A stretch of DNA of 33,276 nucleotides, taken from Paenibacillus koleovorans NBRC 103111 (GTDB taxonomy: Bacteria; Bacillota; Bacilli; Paenibacillales; NBRC-103111). A model generated the notes under the pieces. It saw only the letters and a list, made by a program, of their open reading frames with translations. It had not been told where the DNA came from and made no database searches. Positions 7,050-15,680 of this stretch are shown here, piece after piece (the stretch's first letter is position 1; the number at the start of each line of letters is the position of its first letter). The stretch spans positions 1 to 33,276 of the forward strand of contig NZ_BIMA01000079.1 in assembly GCF_004000845.1 (NCBI RefSeq), given 5' to 3'. Made by a program: the position numbers and the translations under genes.

Positions 7050-8955
7050 GGACATCGATGAACATCGGACTGCCGTACATAAAACCGCCGTCTCGCTGAA
7101 GCGCCCGCAAGTACACATGCATGGACTTGGCGGCTTCCCCGAGCGGCACCTGTACGTCGACCGAAGGCGTTACGGAAGACGACGCCCATACCGTGCGGCC
7201 TTCCGACACCAGCTCGATCGATTGCAGCGGCGCCTCCGCCTCCAACTGAATGTGCACGGTCAGCGGCGTACCCGCCGTCACTTCCAGGTCACCGCCCATC
7301 GGCTCTCCGTTGACGGTGAACCAGACTAGCGCCCGCGTGTCGCATACCGCCCACGTCCGGCGGTTCGATAGCGCCTGGTAGACGCTCATCCGTTCCACCC
7401 GCTCCGTCCAGACTCCGGTCAGGATGACGCTGCGCCGATTCTCGTAGATGACCCGGCCCGGCCAGCCGACATGATTGTCCGTGCCGCCGGTGAACCCAAG
7501 CCGATGTCCCATGGCAAGCGCATCTTGCACCGACGCCCGGTTGTGCACCAAGCCGCGCCAAGCGTCGGAATAGTCGTTTTTCTCCATATTGCCGCGGTTC
7601 TGCACGATCTCCACCAGCCGCCGGTACTCGCGAGGCTCCATCCAGTTATAAGGATGCCATGCCGGAACCCCGTCCTTCTTCATCGTCGCGTTGCTGTTCG
7701 TATGATGCGGGACCGCGATGAACTCGCTGCAGCCGTCGAGATGCGCGGTAGCCGTCTCCAGATCGCCCGGCTTGAACCCCGCCCGTCCCATGCAAACCGC
7801 CGCATGATCGGGATCGGTGAAGTAATAGTTCTCGTGACCGCGATTCGTCGAGTTCTCCCAGCCGTAGATCGTGGCGAACCGGTCAGGCTCGTTGAACGCG
7901 TCTACGATCTGGGCGGTCCGCTCCCACTCCGCTCCCTGGGGGCTATGATCGCCAGGCGCGGCGAAGTCCATGTTCAACGCATCCCGTGCGCTGCGCAGCG
8001 CCTCTGTCATCGGACGGCCTCCGTCCGCACCGGCCACTTCCTGCGTATGCCAATGAATGTCGCCGAACGCTGCCACCCACCCGCGACGAGTCCCAGTCAG
8101 AACCGGGTTGCCGCGCACGACCAAATACTCCCCATCGACCGTCCCGTTCGAGATGTTCTCCTGCAGCCCCAGTTCCTCCATCCGGATCGAAACGACGACA
8201 GATGCAGATGCAGATGCAGAAGCTGCACTCGCAGCCGGATCCCCTCCCGCCGCGACCACAGACGCATCCAGCTCCAAAACCTTCGCCTCAGACAGCTCCA
8301 ACTCAGCAGCAGCGTCCCAAGCATTGGCACCCGCACCGGCACCTACACCTGCACCTGCACCAACCCACCTCCAGCTCACCCGTACCGGCCGCTCGAATCG
8401 GGCCGGGTTCCCATAGCGGTCTTCCGGCACAAACGCCGTCCGCACCTTCCCGTCCGCACCGGCAGCCGGGCGGGAGTAGACAGAGAAGCGCTCGACCGGC
8501 CCCGCGACGACGGTCAGCGTGCAGCCGGCGTCCTCCTCCTTCAGCAGCGGCTTCGGCTCGGCGTCCTTCGCGGCCATCGGCTGCGCCTCGCGCGTCCACA
8601 CCAAGAGCTCCAGATCAAGCCCCGCGAAGAGCGGCGGAGTGGCCGTCAGGCGCAGCTTCACGGGCTGCCCCTTCGTCACCATCCGCAGCAGGCGAACCTT
8701 CAGCATAATGTGCTGTTTCTTGTTCTGGAACGAATCGAAGCCCGCGCGGTTGATGTCCCCGCCGAACAACAGCTCGGCGCCTTCCATCTCGGCATAGTGG
8801 AATTTCCACTCATGGTATTGCCGAAAATACCTTGCGCGCAGCTCCACCTCCGTACCCGGCACATAGTTTCGCTCCGGCCGCCAAATCAGCTCGTACTCGA
8901 ATTGCCGATTCGAGGAGCAGTGTGCCTGCACCTCGTTCCCTATCGTTAGCGACAT
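7042..8955 (-). CDS. DUF3604/PHP-like metal-dependent protein
   Basis: About 637 residues. The first roughly 290 form beta-rich segments, probably a sandwich domain. From about residue 290 a PHP-like metal-binding domain follows: GDIHWHT (H-x-H), a PGDHS motif near 335, HENYYF, VPHHTNS near 415 and GGTDNHVGWPG near 493. These are the ligands expected in PHP/DUF3604 proteins, which are presumed hydrolases or phosphoesterases; the reaction of DUF3604 is not known to me. The C-terminal about 100 residues look like another beta domain. The start at 8955 is supported by GGAGGG six bases upstream; the longer frame from 8979 would overlap sulfatase 5. No signal peptide is seen. A low-complexity insert at about residues 195-255 (Gly-Ala and Ser-Ala runs) separates the sandwich from the metal domain. 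It lies between sulfatase genes, so it probably handles a group on the same sulfated glycan. Confidence 0.85.
   Translation of the reverse strand: MSLTIGNEVQAHCSSNRQFEYELIWRPERNYVPGTEVELRARYFRQYHEWKFHYAEMEGAELLFGGDINRAGFDSFQNKKQHIMLKVRLLRMVTKGQPVKLRLTATPPLFAGLDLELLVWTREAQPMAAKDAEPKPLLKEEDAGCTLTVVAGPVERFSVYSRPAAGADGKVRTAFVPEDRYGNPARFERPVRVSWRWVGAGAGVGAGAGANAWDAAAELELSEAKVLELDASVVAAGGDPAASAASASASASVVVSIRMEELGLQENISNGTVDGEYLVVRGNPVLTGTRRGWVAAFGDIHWHTQEVAGADGGRPMTEALRSARDALNMDFAAPGDHSPQGAEWERTAQIVDAFNEPDRFATIYGWENSTNRGHENYYFTDPDHAAVCMGRAGFKPGDLETATAHLDGCSEFIAVPHHTNSNATMKKDGVPAWHPYNWMEPREYRRLVEIVQNRGNMEKNDYSDAWRGLVHNRASVQDALAMGHRLGFTGGTDNHVGWPGRVIYENRRSVILTGVWTERVERMSVYQALSNRRTWAVCDTRALVWFTVNGEPMGGDLEVTAGTPLTVHIQLEAEAPLQSIELVSEGRTVWASSSVTPSVDVQVPLGEAAKSMHVYLRALQRDGGFMYGSPMFIDVHD
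8200..8361. repeat. Two hexanucleotide microsatellites inside the DUF3604 gene
   Basis: At 8200-8217 there are three exact AGATGC units, coding for Ala-Ser repeats on the minus strand. At 8326-8361 there are six units of the form xxCACC, coding for Gly-Ala/Gly-Val repeats. Both have a 6-base period, so gain or loss of units keeps the reading frame. They encode the low-complexity linker of the DUF3604 protein. Confidence 0.85.
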
Positions 8956-8975
8956 AGATGTCCCTCCGAATCTAT

Positions 8976-10490
8976 TCAATTGCGGTACAGGGGGCCAACC
9001 TCCGACCAGCTCCGCTGACCGGTATGCAGCAGCCGCGTCATCGTATTGCGGGTCCGGCGCCCGACCTCCTTCGACAGCGAGTTGGACGACTTCAACCGAT
9101 ATTCGTTGATATGGTCGAACATCCGCTCCAACAGCTCCAGCCGCACGGACGCATATACCGGATCCTCGAACCGGTTGTCCACTTCGTCAGGATCGGACGC
9201 GCAATCGTACAGCTCGCCTTCGCCCTTGCCGTAGTAGACAAGCCGGTAGCGATCCGTACGAATCGCATTGACGGTGGCCTCGTAGCGAGGGGACGACCAT
9301 TCGCACACCGTATGCGGCTTGCCAGCCTCTAACCCCTCAACCACCGAGACCAGACTGCGCCCTTCAACGGGAACAGACGACACAGGCAGCGGCACCTCGC
9401 ACAGCTCGCACAACGTCGGATACATGTCGATGCTCTCCATAATGCCATTCAGCCGTACCCCAGCCGGTCCGCCCGGATATTTCAGCACGAACGGAATGCG
9501 ATGAATCGACTCGTAAATGCCGATGTTCTTGTTCACCATCCCGTGATCGCCGGCAAAATCGCCATGATCGGCCGTGAACACGACGATCGTATTCTCGTAC
9601 TCGCCCGTCTCGCGCAAATAGTCGAGCACCCGTCCGATCTGCTCGTCGATCCGCGTGATCAGACTGTAGTAGAAAGCCAGCTGGCGCCGCAGATCGGCCT
9701 CGCTCTCAGGGATGTACGGCATCCCGCCTACTACTCCGGCCAGTCGACGCATCTTCTCCGGCTTGCCGGCGAACCGGCGCTCGAACAAGTCGCGTATCCC
9801 CGGCGGCAGCTCGATCTCGTCGGGATCGTACAGCAGTCCCGTATCGAACGGCACCGTATACGGCTCATGCGGCCGCTGGAAGCTCATATGGACGAAAAAC
9901 GGCCGCCGCTCGTCCCGTTCCCGCAGAAACTGCAGCGTCTCATTACCCGTCCAAGTTTCCAACGAATGCGCGTCTGGAATCAGCGAATCGAACGCCCGCA
10001 CGCGCGCTCCCGGATGCTCCGCCTTCAAAGTGCCCAAGTCATAGGCATCCGTCAGCCCCAGCTCATGCAAATAGCGGAAATAGTGGTTCTGCATCGGATC
10101 GTTGCGATCGCAGTCGCATAGGTCGCAATAGCGAATATGCTCGAAGCCTTCTCGATCCCAAGCGCCTACCATGTGCGACTTGCCGACAACCGCCGTCTGG
10201 TAACCCGAGCGGCGGAACAAAGCCGACAAAGTCGATTCGTTCCGGTCGTCCAGCTCATAAATGTCGTTGCCGAGAATGCCGTGCGTGTGCGGATATTGCC
10301 CCGTAATGAACGTGCATCGCGACGGTCCGCAGATCGGGCTGTTGCAATAAGCTTGCGAGAATCGAACTCCCTCCGAAGCGAGCCGGTCCAAGTGCGGCGT
10401 CCGCACCTGCCGGTCCTCGATGCCAAGACAATCGGCGTGAAACTGATCCGCCATAATATATAGTACATGAGGCCTACTCTTATCCTTCAT
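8976..10490 (-). CDS. Cytoplasmic S1-type sulfatase (sulfatase 5)
   Basis: About 504 residues from the ATG at 10490. That start is chosen because AAGGAGGAGAAGG lies just upstream and the sulfatase core (PHVLYIMADQF) begins there, while the longer frame adds an Arg/Ser-rich stretch unlike any sulfatase. The formylglycine motif is CGPSR, Cys at about residue 54. The second metal block is TADHGDFAGDHG. The C-terminal strand (TDRYRLVYYGKGEGELYD) and DPDEVDNRF are present, so it looks complete. A C-terminal basic tail of about 30 residues follows. There is no signal peptide. The gene lies 46 bp after sulfatase 6 and 20 bp before the DUF3604 start. Confidence 0.93.
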   Translation of the reverse strand: MKDKSRPHVLYIMADQFHADCLGIEDRQVRTPHLDRLASEGVRFSQAYCNSPICGPSRCTFITGQYPHTHGILGNDIYELDDRNESTLSALFRRSGYQTAVVGKSHMVGAWDREGFEHIRYCDLCDCDRNDPMQNHYFRYLHELGLTDAYDLGTLKAEHPGARVRAFDSLIPDAHSLETWTGNETLQFLRERDERRPFFVHMSFQRPHEPYTVPFDTGLLYDPDEIELPPGIRDLFERRFAGKPEKMRRLAGVVGGMPYIPESEADLRRQLAFYYSLITRIDEQIGRVLDYLRETGEYENTIVVFTADHGDFAGDHGMVNKNIGIYESIHRIPFVLKYPGGPAGVRLNGIMESIDMYPTLCELCEVPLPVSSVPVEGRSLVSVVEGLEAGKPHTVCEWSSPRYEATVNAIRTDRYRLVYYGKGEGELYDCASDPDEVDNRFEDPVYASVRLELLERMFDHINEYRLKSSNSLSKEVGRRTRNTMTRLLHTGQRSWSEVGPLYRN

Positions 10491-10536
10491 GCCAACCTTC
10501 TCCTCCTTCCGTACAACGGCTTCACTCGATGGTTCC

Positions 10537-11856
10537 CTACACAGGCGGCTTGTCGCCGGTCTCCGGCATCGGCCACAGCTCGCTCGGTCCGCGCAGCGCA
10601 TCGAGCCTGGCCGCCATCCTGAGAGCAACCTCCGGGAACAATGCGGCGACGTCGTTCGACTCCGACTCGTCATCCGTCAGCCGATACAGCTCGGGAGCGC
10701 CTTGGCTTCCGTAGCGGACGACCTTCCAGCCCGTGCGCACGTCGATCGCCGATTGCCTGCCCTTCCGCACCGCGCCCATCGAGATGAACTCCCAGTACAG
10801 CTCTTCGTGCACCGCCTGCCTGCGGTCCTCCAGACCAAGCCAAGTCGGCGCCATGGACAACCCGTCCACCGCAGTCGGCACCTCTGCACCGGCCAGCTCC
10901 GCCAGCGTCGGCAGGAAGTCCTGGAAGCCGCATACGTGCTCGCTTACCGCTCCCGCTTGCACGACACCCGGCCAGCGAACGAGCATCGGCACATGGATAC
11001 CGCCGTCGTACACGTCCCGCTTCATGCCCCGGTATGGCCCCGCGCTGCGGAAAAACTTCACCATCTCGCGAATTTCCGGGGTGTACTCGCTGCCCGGCCC
11101 GTTGTCGCTGGCGAACACGACGAGCGTATTCTCGTCGATCCCAAGCTCCCGCAAGGCGTGTTGAAGCTTCCCGATATCGCGATCCATCCGGGTGATCATG
11201 GCCGCATAGTTGCGGTAGGACTCAGGCCACTCCATGTCGGAATAAGGTTCGGAATCAGGCGGGTTATAAGGACTATGCGGAATCGTATAAGCCAAGTACA
11301 GCATGAACGGTTGGACTCGGCCGCGCCGCAGCCAAGCAAGCGCCTCCTCCGTGAACAGATCATGGCTATACGCGCCTGGCGGAACGTCTACCAGCGACTC
11401 GTTTCTCCATAACGTCGCCGGATAATAATCATGTGCCGCCTTATGCGAGTCATAGCCATAGAAATAATCGAAGCCCTTGGCCGTCGGAAAGCCGGACGTG
11501 CCTCCCTTGCCCAACCCCCACTTGCCGATGCACGCCGTCTCGTAGCCGGCGCGCTGCAGCACCTCCGCCAGCGTCGTATCCTCCGGTCGGAACGGGATGT
11601 CGTTGCCCTGCACCGGGTTGCCCTTGATGTAGCCGCTTCCTTGGTGCCGACCGGTCATCAGGCAAGCCCGGGAAGGCCCGCAAACCGGGCCTCCCGAGTA
11701 ATGCCTGGTGAACCGCATCCCTTCCTCCGCCATCCGGTCCAGGTTCGGCGTCCGGATCAGCGACTGCCCGTAGCAGCCCAGATCGCCAAAGCCCAGATCG
11801 TCCGCGAGGATGAAGATGATGTTCGGCCGCAGCCGACTATTTTTTGGTCTTGGCAT
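10537..11856 (-). CDS. Cytoplasmic S1-type sulfatase, DNG subtype (sulfatase 6)
   Basis: 439 residues with N-terminal metal site ILADDLGFGD, formylglycine motif CGPSR (Cys about 59) and second metal block ASDNGPGSEYT. The DNG form, shared with the interrupted sulfatase 4, resembles arylsulfatase A/GALNS-type exo-sulfatases; the four others have DHG. The C-terminal region contains ELYWEF, RTGWKVVRYG and ELYRLTDDESE, so it is intact. The ATG at 11856 lies inside the 3' end of the binding-protein gene (20-bp overlap) with only a weak ribosome binding site, which suggests coupling to translation of that gene. The N-terminus (MPRPKNSRLRPN) is basic but has no hydrophobic segment, so export by the Sec route is unlikely. 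Confidence 0.93.
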   Translation of the reverse strand: MPRPKNSRLRPNIIFILADDLGFGDLGCYGQSLIRTPNLDRMAEEGMRFTRHYSGGPVCGPSRACLMTGRHQGSGYIKGNPVQGNDIPFRPEDTTLAEVLQRAGYETACIGKWGLGKGGTSGFPTAKGFDYFYGYDSHKAAHDYYPATLWRNESLVDVPPGAYSHDLFTEEALAWLRRGRVQPFMLYLAYTIPHSPYNPPDSEPYSDMEWPESYRNYAAMITRMDRDIGKLQHALRELGIDENTLVVFASDNGPGSEYTPEIREMVKFFRSAGPYRGMKRDVYDGGIHVPMLVRWPGVVQAGAVSEHVCGFQDFLPTLAELAGAEVPTAVDGLSMAPTWLGLEDRRQAVHEELYWEFISMGAVRKGRQSAIDVRTGWKVVRYGSQGAPELYRLTDDESESNDVAALFPEVALRMAARLDALRGPSELWPMPETGDKPPV

Positions 11857-13534
11857 CGTAAGCGACCTGGTAGATGTCCATCAGCTTCTGCAGGTTCATC
11901 GATTTCAGCTGGTTCAAGTACGAATCCCAGTTTTTGTCGATGTCGAGATCGCCGGTAACGAAACGAGCGATCATCTCGTCTACGTAGGTGCTGATCGTCT
12001 TGGAGTAATCCACGACCTGCTTGCTCTGATCTACGGTGAAGAACAGCGTCGGGATCATTGTGTCCGGCTTTTGAGCATACGGCTCATACAAGTTCTTCGT
12101 CGCCTCGTATAGAATGACAGGCTGCGGCTTAGGCGCCTTCGGATCGACGACCGATGTATACCGCTGTGCATCAGGGGTAGCAAACACTCCTCGTTGGAAC
12201 CAGCTGTTGTTGCTCTTCTCTTCGGCGATCGGCGCGAGTTGAGCGAATACGGCCTGCCGTCCCATCATGTCGACCTCGCCCGGATTCGCTTTGCGCCAGT
12301 TCAAACCTTCCGTGCCTTTCTGCAGTCTCCAGGTCACGTCCTCGTTGTACAGGAAGTCTGCGAGACGAATCGCCACCTCCGGATGTTTCGCCGCCTTCGT
12401 AATGATGAATTCGCCTGGACGAATCGCGTCGGGATTATAAGGCGCCACTTGCAGCCCCGTCGGCCCCTTGAGCGGCGGCACAGCGACATATTCCGACCAG
12501 CGGCCGCTAGGTCCGCCGTATTGCGTGAACGTCCCTACTCCGATCGCAGAGGTTGCGCCAACGATCGCTTCCTTGTTTTCACCAATTGTTTTCAGCTGCT
12601 TCAGGTTTTGCGTAAACGTTTGCGGGTCGAGCAATTTTTCCGCGTACAGCTTGTTAAGGAACTTGAGGCCGTCCTTCCAGCCTTGCTGCGTGAACGCCGG
12701 TACGACCTTGCCCTTGTCGACGTACATATGCCTCCCGTCCTCGATCGTGAACGCCCCTGAAAAATCCTTGACGCTGTTCAGTACGAATGCGTTCATCAGG
12801 AATTCGTCGATGCGAGTATGGTTGCCTTCGATCGACCCGGTCAGCGGAATTTCATCCGCTTTGCCGTTACCGTTCGGATCTTTTTCCTTGAACGCTTTGA
12901 GCACCGTGTAAAATTCGTCGGTCGTCGTCGGCACCTTCAGCCCGAGCTTGTCGAGCCACGGCTTGTAAATCCACATTTTTTGGCCGTACGAGCATTGGTA
13001 GCATTCCGAGATGACGGGCAGAGCGTATATTTTGCCGTCCGACGCCGTAATTTCAGCCCTCGCATTCGGGAATTTGCCGAACATGTTTTTCTTCATTTCC
13101 ACGCCGTACTTGTCGATCAAATCATTCAGCGGAATAAACACGCCCTGTTGCCCATAGGTCAGCTGTTGCGTATTCGTGACCCCGAAGTTCATGATGATGT
13201 CCGGATAATCGCCGCTCGCCAGCACGACGTTCAGCTTTGTCTGTGCTTCCGGGCCTTCGGGTGCCACTTCCCATTCGATCTGGATGTTCGTCTGCTCCTC
13301 CACCCACTTGGTCGCGGAGCTTGTCGCGAAGTCAATATTCGGCCGACCCATCGCCAGAATGCGTAGCTTCGTCTTCTCCTTCGTAATCGGCAATTGCCCC
13401 GCCGGGTTCACGATCGACGATGCCGAAGGCGAAGGTGTCGCATTCCCTTTTTCTCCCCCGCTCGAGCATGCGCTCAACAATGTCCCCAGCAGCATTGTTC
13501 CGGCCGCCAGCACTAACCCCATTTTTCTCTTCAT
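11837..13534 (-). CDS. Lipoprotein solute-binding protein of sugar ABC transporter (LplA-like)
   Basis: About 565 residues. The start at 13534 has GGAGGG upstream and gives a classical lipoprotein signal: basic MKRKMG, hydrophobic core, lipobox LLSAC with Cys at residue 23. A Gly/Ser/Pro-rich linker follows. The mature part has features of the large family-1 binding proteins of Paenibacillaceae (ASGDYPDIIMNFG, then DPNGNGKADEIPLTG, a Ca-binding-like loop, and NKLYAEKLLDPQTF). It should capture oligosaccharides at the outer face of the membrane and deliver them to the two permeases encoded just upstream. It starts 83 bp after the second permease gene and its 3' end overlaps sulfatase 6. The ligand is not known; the operon context suggests a sulfated oligosaccharide. 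Confidence 0.93.
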   Translation of the reverse strand: MKRKMGLVLAAGTMLLGTLLSACSSGGEKGNATPSPSASSIVNPAGQLPITKEKTKLRILAMGRPNIDFATSSATKWVEEQTNIQIEWEVAPEGPEAQTKLNVVLASGDYPDIIMNFGVTNTQQLTYGQQGVFIPLNDLIDKYGVEMKKNMFGKFPNARAEITASDGKIYALPVISECYQCSYGQKMWIYKPWLDKLGLKVPTTTDEFYTVLKAFKEKDPNGNGKADEIPLTGSIEGNHTRIDEFLMNAFVLNSVKDFSGAFTIEDGRHMYVDKGKVVPAFTQQGWKDGLKFLNKLYAEKLLDPQTFTQNLKQLKTIGENKEAIVGATSAIGVGTFTQYGGPSGRWSEYVAVPPLKGPTGLQVAPYNPDAIRPGEFIITKAAKHPEVAIRLADFLYNEDVTWRLQKGTEGLNWRKANPGEVDMMGRQAVFAQLAPIAEEKSNNSWFQRGVFATPDAQRYTSVVDPKAPKPQPVILYEATKNLYEPYAQKPDTMIPTLFFTVDQSKQVVDYSKTISTYVDEMIARFVTGDLDIDKNWDSYLNQLKSMNLQKLMDIYQVAYDAKTKK

Positions 13535-13617
13535 GCTTAACCCTCCCATTTTTTGTATCCGACCGAATTTCTGTCTTCCCCGTTGCAGCACTTGAGACCT
13601 CTACGTTAACGCCCTTG

Positions 13618-14514
13618 TCACCCCTTCAGCGACCCGATCATCACTCCTTTGACAAAATGCTTCTGAATAAACGGATATAAAATCATAAGCGGCAGCGTCG
13701 ACACTACAATCAACGTATATTTCAACAGCTCAGGCATTCCGAGTCTTCGCGCCGCATCGTCCACCTGGTCGAGCATATCGGGGGTGATGTGGCTGAGCAC
13801 GAGAATTTGCCGGAGAAACAGCTGAAGCGGGAACAAATCCGATTTGGACAAATAAATCAAGGCGTTGAAGTAAGCGTTCCAATGATGCACCGCGTAGAAC
13901 AAGGCGTTTACTGCAATAATCGGCGCCGAGAGCGGGATGACCATCCGGAGCAGAAACTTGAAGTCGGAGCAGCCGTCGATTTGGGCCGATTCCAACATTT
14001 CCTGGGGAATAGTCGTTTTGAAATAAGTCCGTGTTATGATCACGTTCCAAATCGTCAGCGCTCCTGGGATGATCAGCGCCCAGCGCGTATTGACCATGCC
14101 GAGCTCCTTGACCACCATGTATTGCGGAATGAGCCCTGCGTGGAATACCATCGTGAACACGAACAGCCCCATGAACACTTGGCGTCCGTAAAAGTCCGAG
14201 CGGGACAGCGGATACCCGGCTAGCACCGTCATGACGATGTTGATCAGCGTACCGACTACCGTATAAAAAATCGAATTTCCGAATCCGATCCAGACGCTTT
14301 CGTAGGTGAACACTTCTTTGTAGCCCAGCAAGGTCGGTTCCACCGGCCATAGCCATACCCGGCCTCCTCCTACCGCCACCGGCGAGCTGAAGGAATTGCT
14401 GAGCACGTGGAGCAGCGGATAAGTGACGGTTAGAGCGAATAGTGTCAAAATCGTGTAATTGAGAATCGTGAAGACGCGGTCGCTGCCTCGTTCGCGAATC
14501 GTTCTGGCTTTCAT
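13618..14514 (-). CDS. Sugar ABC transporter permease (LplC/YtcP-like)
   Basis: 298 residues with six likely membrane segments, the first at about residues 15-35 (TILNYTILTLFALTVTYPLL). The cytoplasmic EAA-type loop that contacts the ATPase reads MLESAQIDGCSDFKFLLRMV. The protein ends in KHFVKGVMIGSLKG, the typical tail of this permease class. The ATG at 14514 has GGGGGAGG seven bases upstream. It sits between the partner permease (51-bp gap) and the binding-protein gene (83-bp gap). No ATPase gene is nearby, as is usual where a shared MsmX-type ATPase serves several importers. Confidence 0.95.
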   Translation of the reverse strand: MKARTIRERGSDRVFTILNYTILTLFALTVTYPLLHVLSNSFSSPVAVGGGRVWLWPVEPTLLGYKEVFTYESVWIGFGNSIFYTVVGTLINIVMTVLAGYPLSRSDFYGRQVFMGLFVFTMVFHAGLIPQYMVVKELGMVNTRWALIIPGALTIWNVIITRTYFKTTIPQEMLESAQIDGCSDFKFLLRMVIPLSAPIIAVNALFYAVHHWNAYFNALIYLSKSDLFPLQLFLRQILVLSHITPDMLDQVDDAARRLGMPELLKYTLIVVSTLPLMILYPFIQKHFVKGVMIGSLKG

Positions 14515-14565
14515 CTCGGCCTCCCCCTAGGTGAGTTTGTTTGGTGGCTTGGCGGCCTGATCATG

Positions 14566-15492
14566 TTACCACAGGCTCTCCTGCTTCAGCTTGCGGGCCG
14601 CCTGGTTGACCGAGACGAGCAAGATCAGCCCGATGACCGACTTGAACAGCCCAATGGCGGTGGAGTAGGAAAAGTCGGCGGCCGGCGAGGCTAACCCGAT
14701 CTTGTACACGAGTGTGTCGATCACCTCGGAGGAGCGGATGTTGAGCGGATTCTGCATGAGCAGCACCTTCTCGAAGCCGGTGTCCATGATGTTCCCGGTG
14801 TTCAGGATGAGCAGGATGATCGCGAGCGGCATGATGCCAGGCAAGTCGATATGCCAGGCTCTCTGAAGCTTGCTCGCTCCTTCGACGACGGCCGCCTCGT
14901 GCAGCTGCGGGTCGATCGCTGAGAGAGCGGCCAGGTAGACGATACAGCTAAAGCCGAGATGCTGCCACAAGCCCGACCATACGAAGATCGATTGGAAGTA
15001 GCCGGCATTGCCCATGAACGAGATCGGTTCCAGCCCGAAGGCGCGCATGGCGATGCTGACCAGGCCGGTTCGCGGGTCCAGGAACTGGATCACGATCCCG
15101 ACGATGACGACGACCGAGATGAAGTGTGGCGCGTAGATGATCATTTGCACCCACTTCTTATATGTGCGGTTGCCGATAAAATTCAGGGCCAGCGCCAGTA
15201 TAATCGGAAAAGGAAACCCGGCGATCAGCTGATACAGGCTGAGGCCCAGCGTGTTTTTCATGACGCGCCAGAACTCGTATGATTGGAAGAACCTCGTAAA
15301 ATTTTCAAATCCGACCCATTCGCTGCCCCAGACCCCTTTGGTAACGATATAATCGCGGAACGCGATCTGCGCATCGAGCATGGGGACGTATTTGAAGATG
15401 ATAATGTATAGCGTAGGCAGCAGCATCATGAGGTACATTTGCCGGCCCCGCAAGATTTGTTTCCATGCCGATCGCGCCGTATGCGCTTTCAT
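14566..15492 (-). CDS. Sugar ABC transporter permease (LplB-like), first gene of sulfatase operon
   Basis: About 308 residues from the ATG at 15492, chosen because a near-perfect AAAGGAGGTG lies upstream; the longer frame from 15540 would begin inside the promoter. Six membrane segments are likely, starting with YLMMLLPTLYIIIFKYVPM. The EAA-type loop reads LHEAAVVEGASKLQRAWHI followed by DLPGIMP. It pairs with the next gene to form the membrane channel of the importer. It is the first gene of the operon that ends with the sulfatases, and a promoter with a cre-like site lies immediately upstream. Confidence 0.95.
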   Translation of the reverse strand: MKAHTARSAWKQILRGRQMYLMMLLPTLYIIIFKYVPMLDAQIAFRDYIVTKGVWGSEWVGFENFTRFFQSYEFWRVMKNTLGLSLYQLIAGFPFPIILALALNFIGNRTYKKWVQMIIYAPHFISVVVIVGIVIQFLDPRTGLVSIAMRAFGLEPISFMGNAGYFQSIFVWSGLWQHLGFSCIVYLAALSAIDPQLHEAAVVEGASKLQRAWHIDLPGIMPLAIILLILNTGNIMDTGFEKVLLMQNPLNIRSSEVIDTLVYKIGLASPAADFSYSTAIGLFKSVIGLILLVSVNQAARKLKQESLW

Positions 15493-15514
15493 TGGTTCAC
15501 CTCCTTTTGAAGCT

Positions 15515-15544
15515 AGTATACGATCGTCGTGAAAGCGCATTCAA
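15515..15544 (-). promoter_or_regulatory. Sigma-A promoter with a cre-like site between the boxes
   Basis: On the minus strand TTGAAT (15544-15539) and TATACT (15520-15515) are separated by 18 bp. The stretch 15543-15530 reads TGAATGCGCTTTCA, which fits the catabolite-responsive element consensus TGWAARCGYTWNCW with one mismatch, and it overlaps the -35 box and spacer. CcpA bound here would block RNA polymerase. Transcription would start near 15508, giving a leader of about 16 bases before the first permease gene. It is expected to drive the whole transporter-sulfatase operon, under repression by preferred sugars and probably activation by the adjacent AraC regulator. Confidence 0.65.
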
Positions 15545-15680
15545 TGGGAAATAGACCGCCGCATGTGCAGCAGCCGCGATTGGCGATATGCAATTGGATT
15601 GGGCGTGTGCAATTGCTTAGAAATAGGGGTTTGTGGCGCTTTGTACTGGCTCGTCCCTGCGTAGACCGGCCCCTGGCGCG

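Noticed and set aside
5925-7061. 378-residue plus-strand open frame
   Set aside because: Antisense shadow of sulfatase 4.
7471-8949. 492-residue plus-strand open frame
   Set aside because: Antisense to the DUF3604 gene, which has clear metal motifs; the product is Arg/Pro/His-rich without family features.
12590-12625. cre-like GTAAACGTTTGC inside the binding-protein gene
   Set aside because: Deep within coding sequence, two mismatches to the consensus and no promoter nearby.
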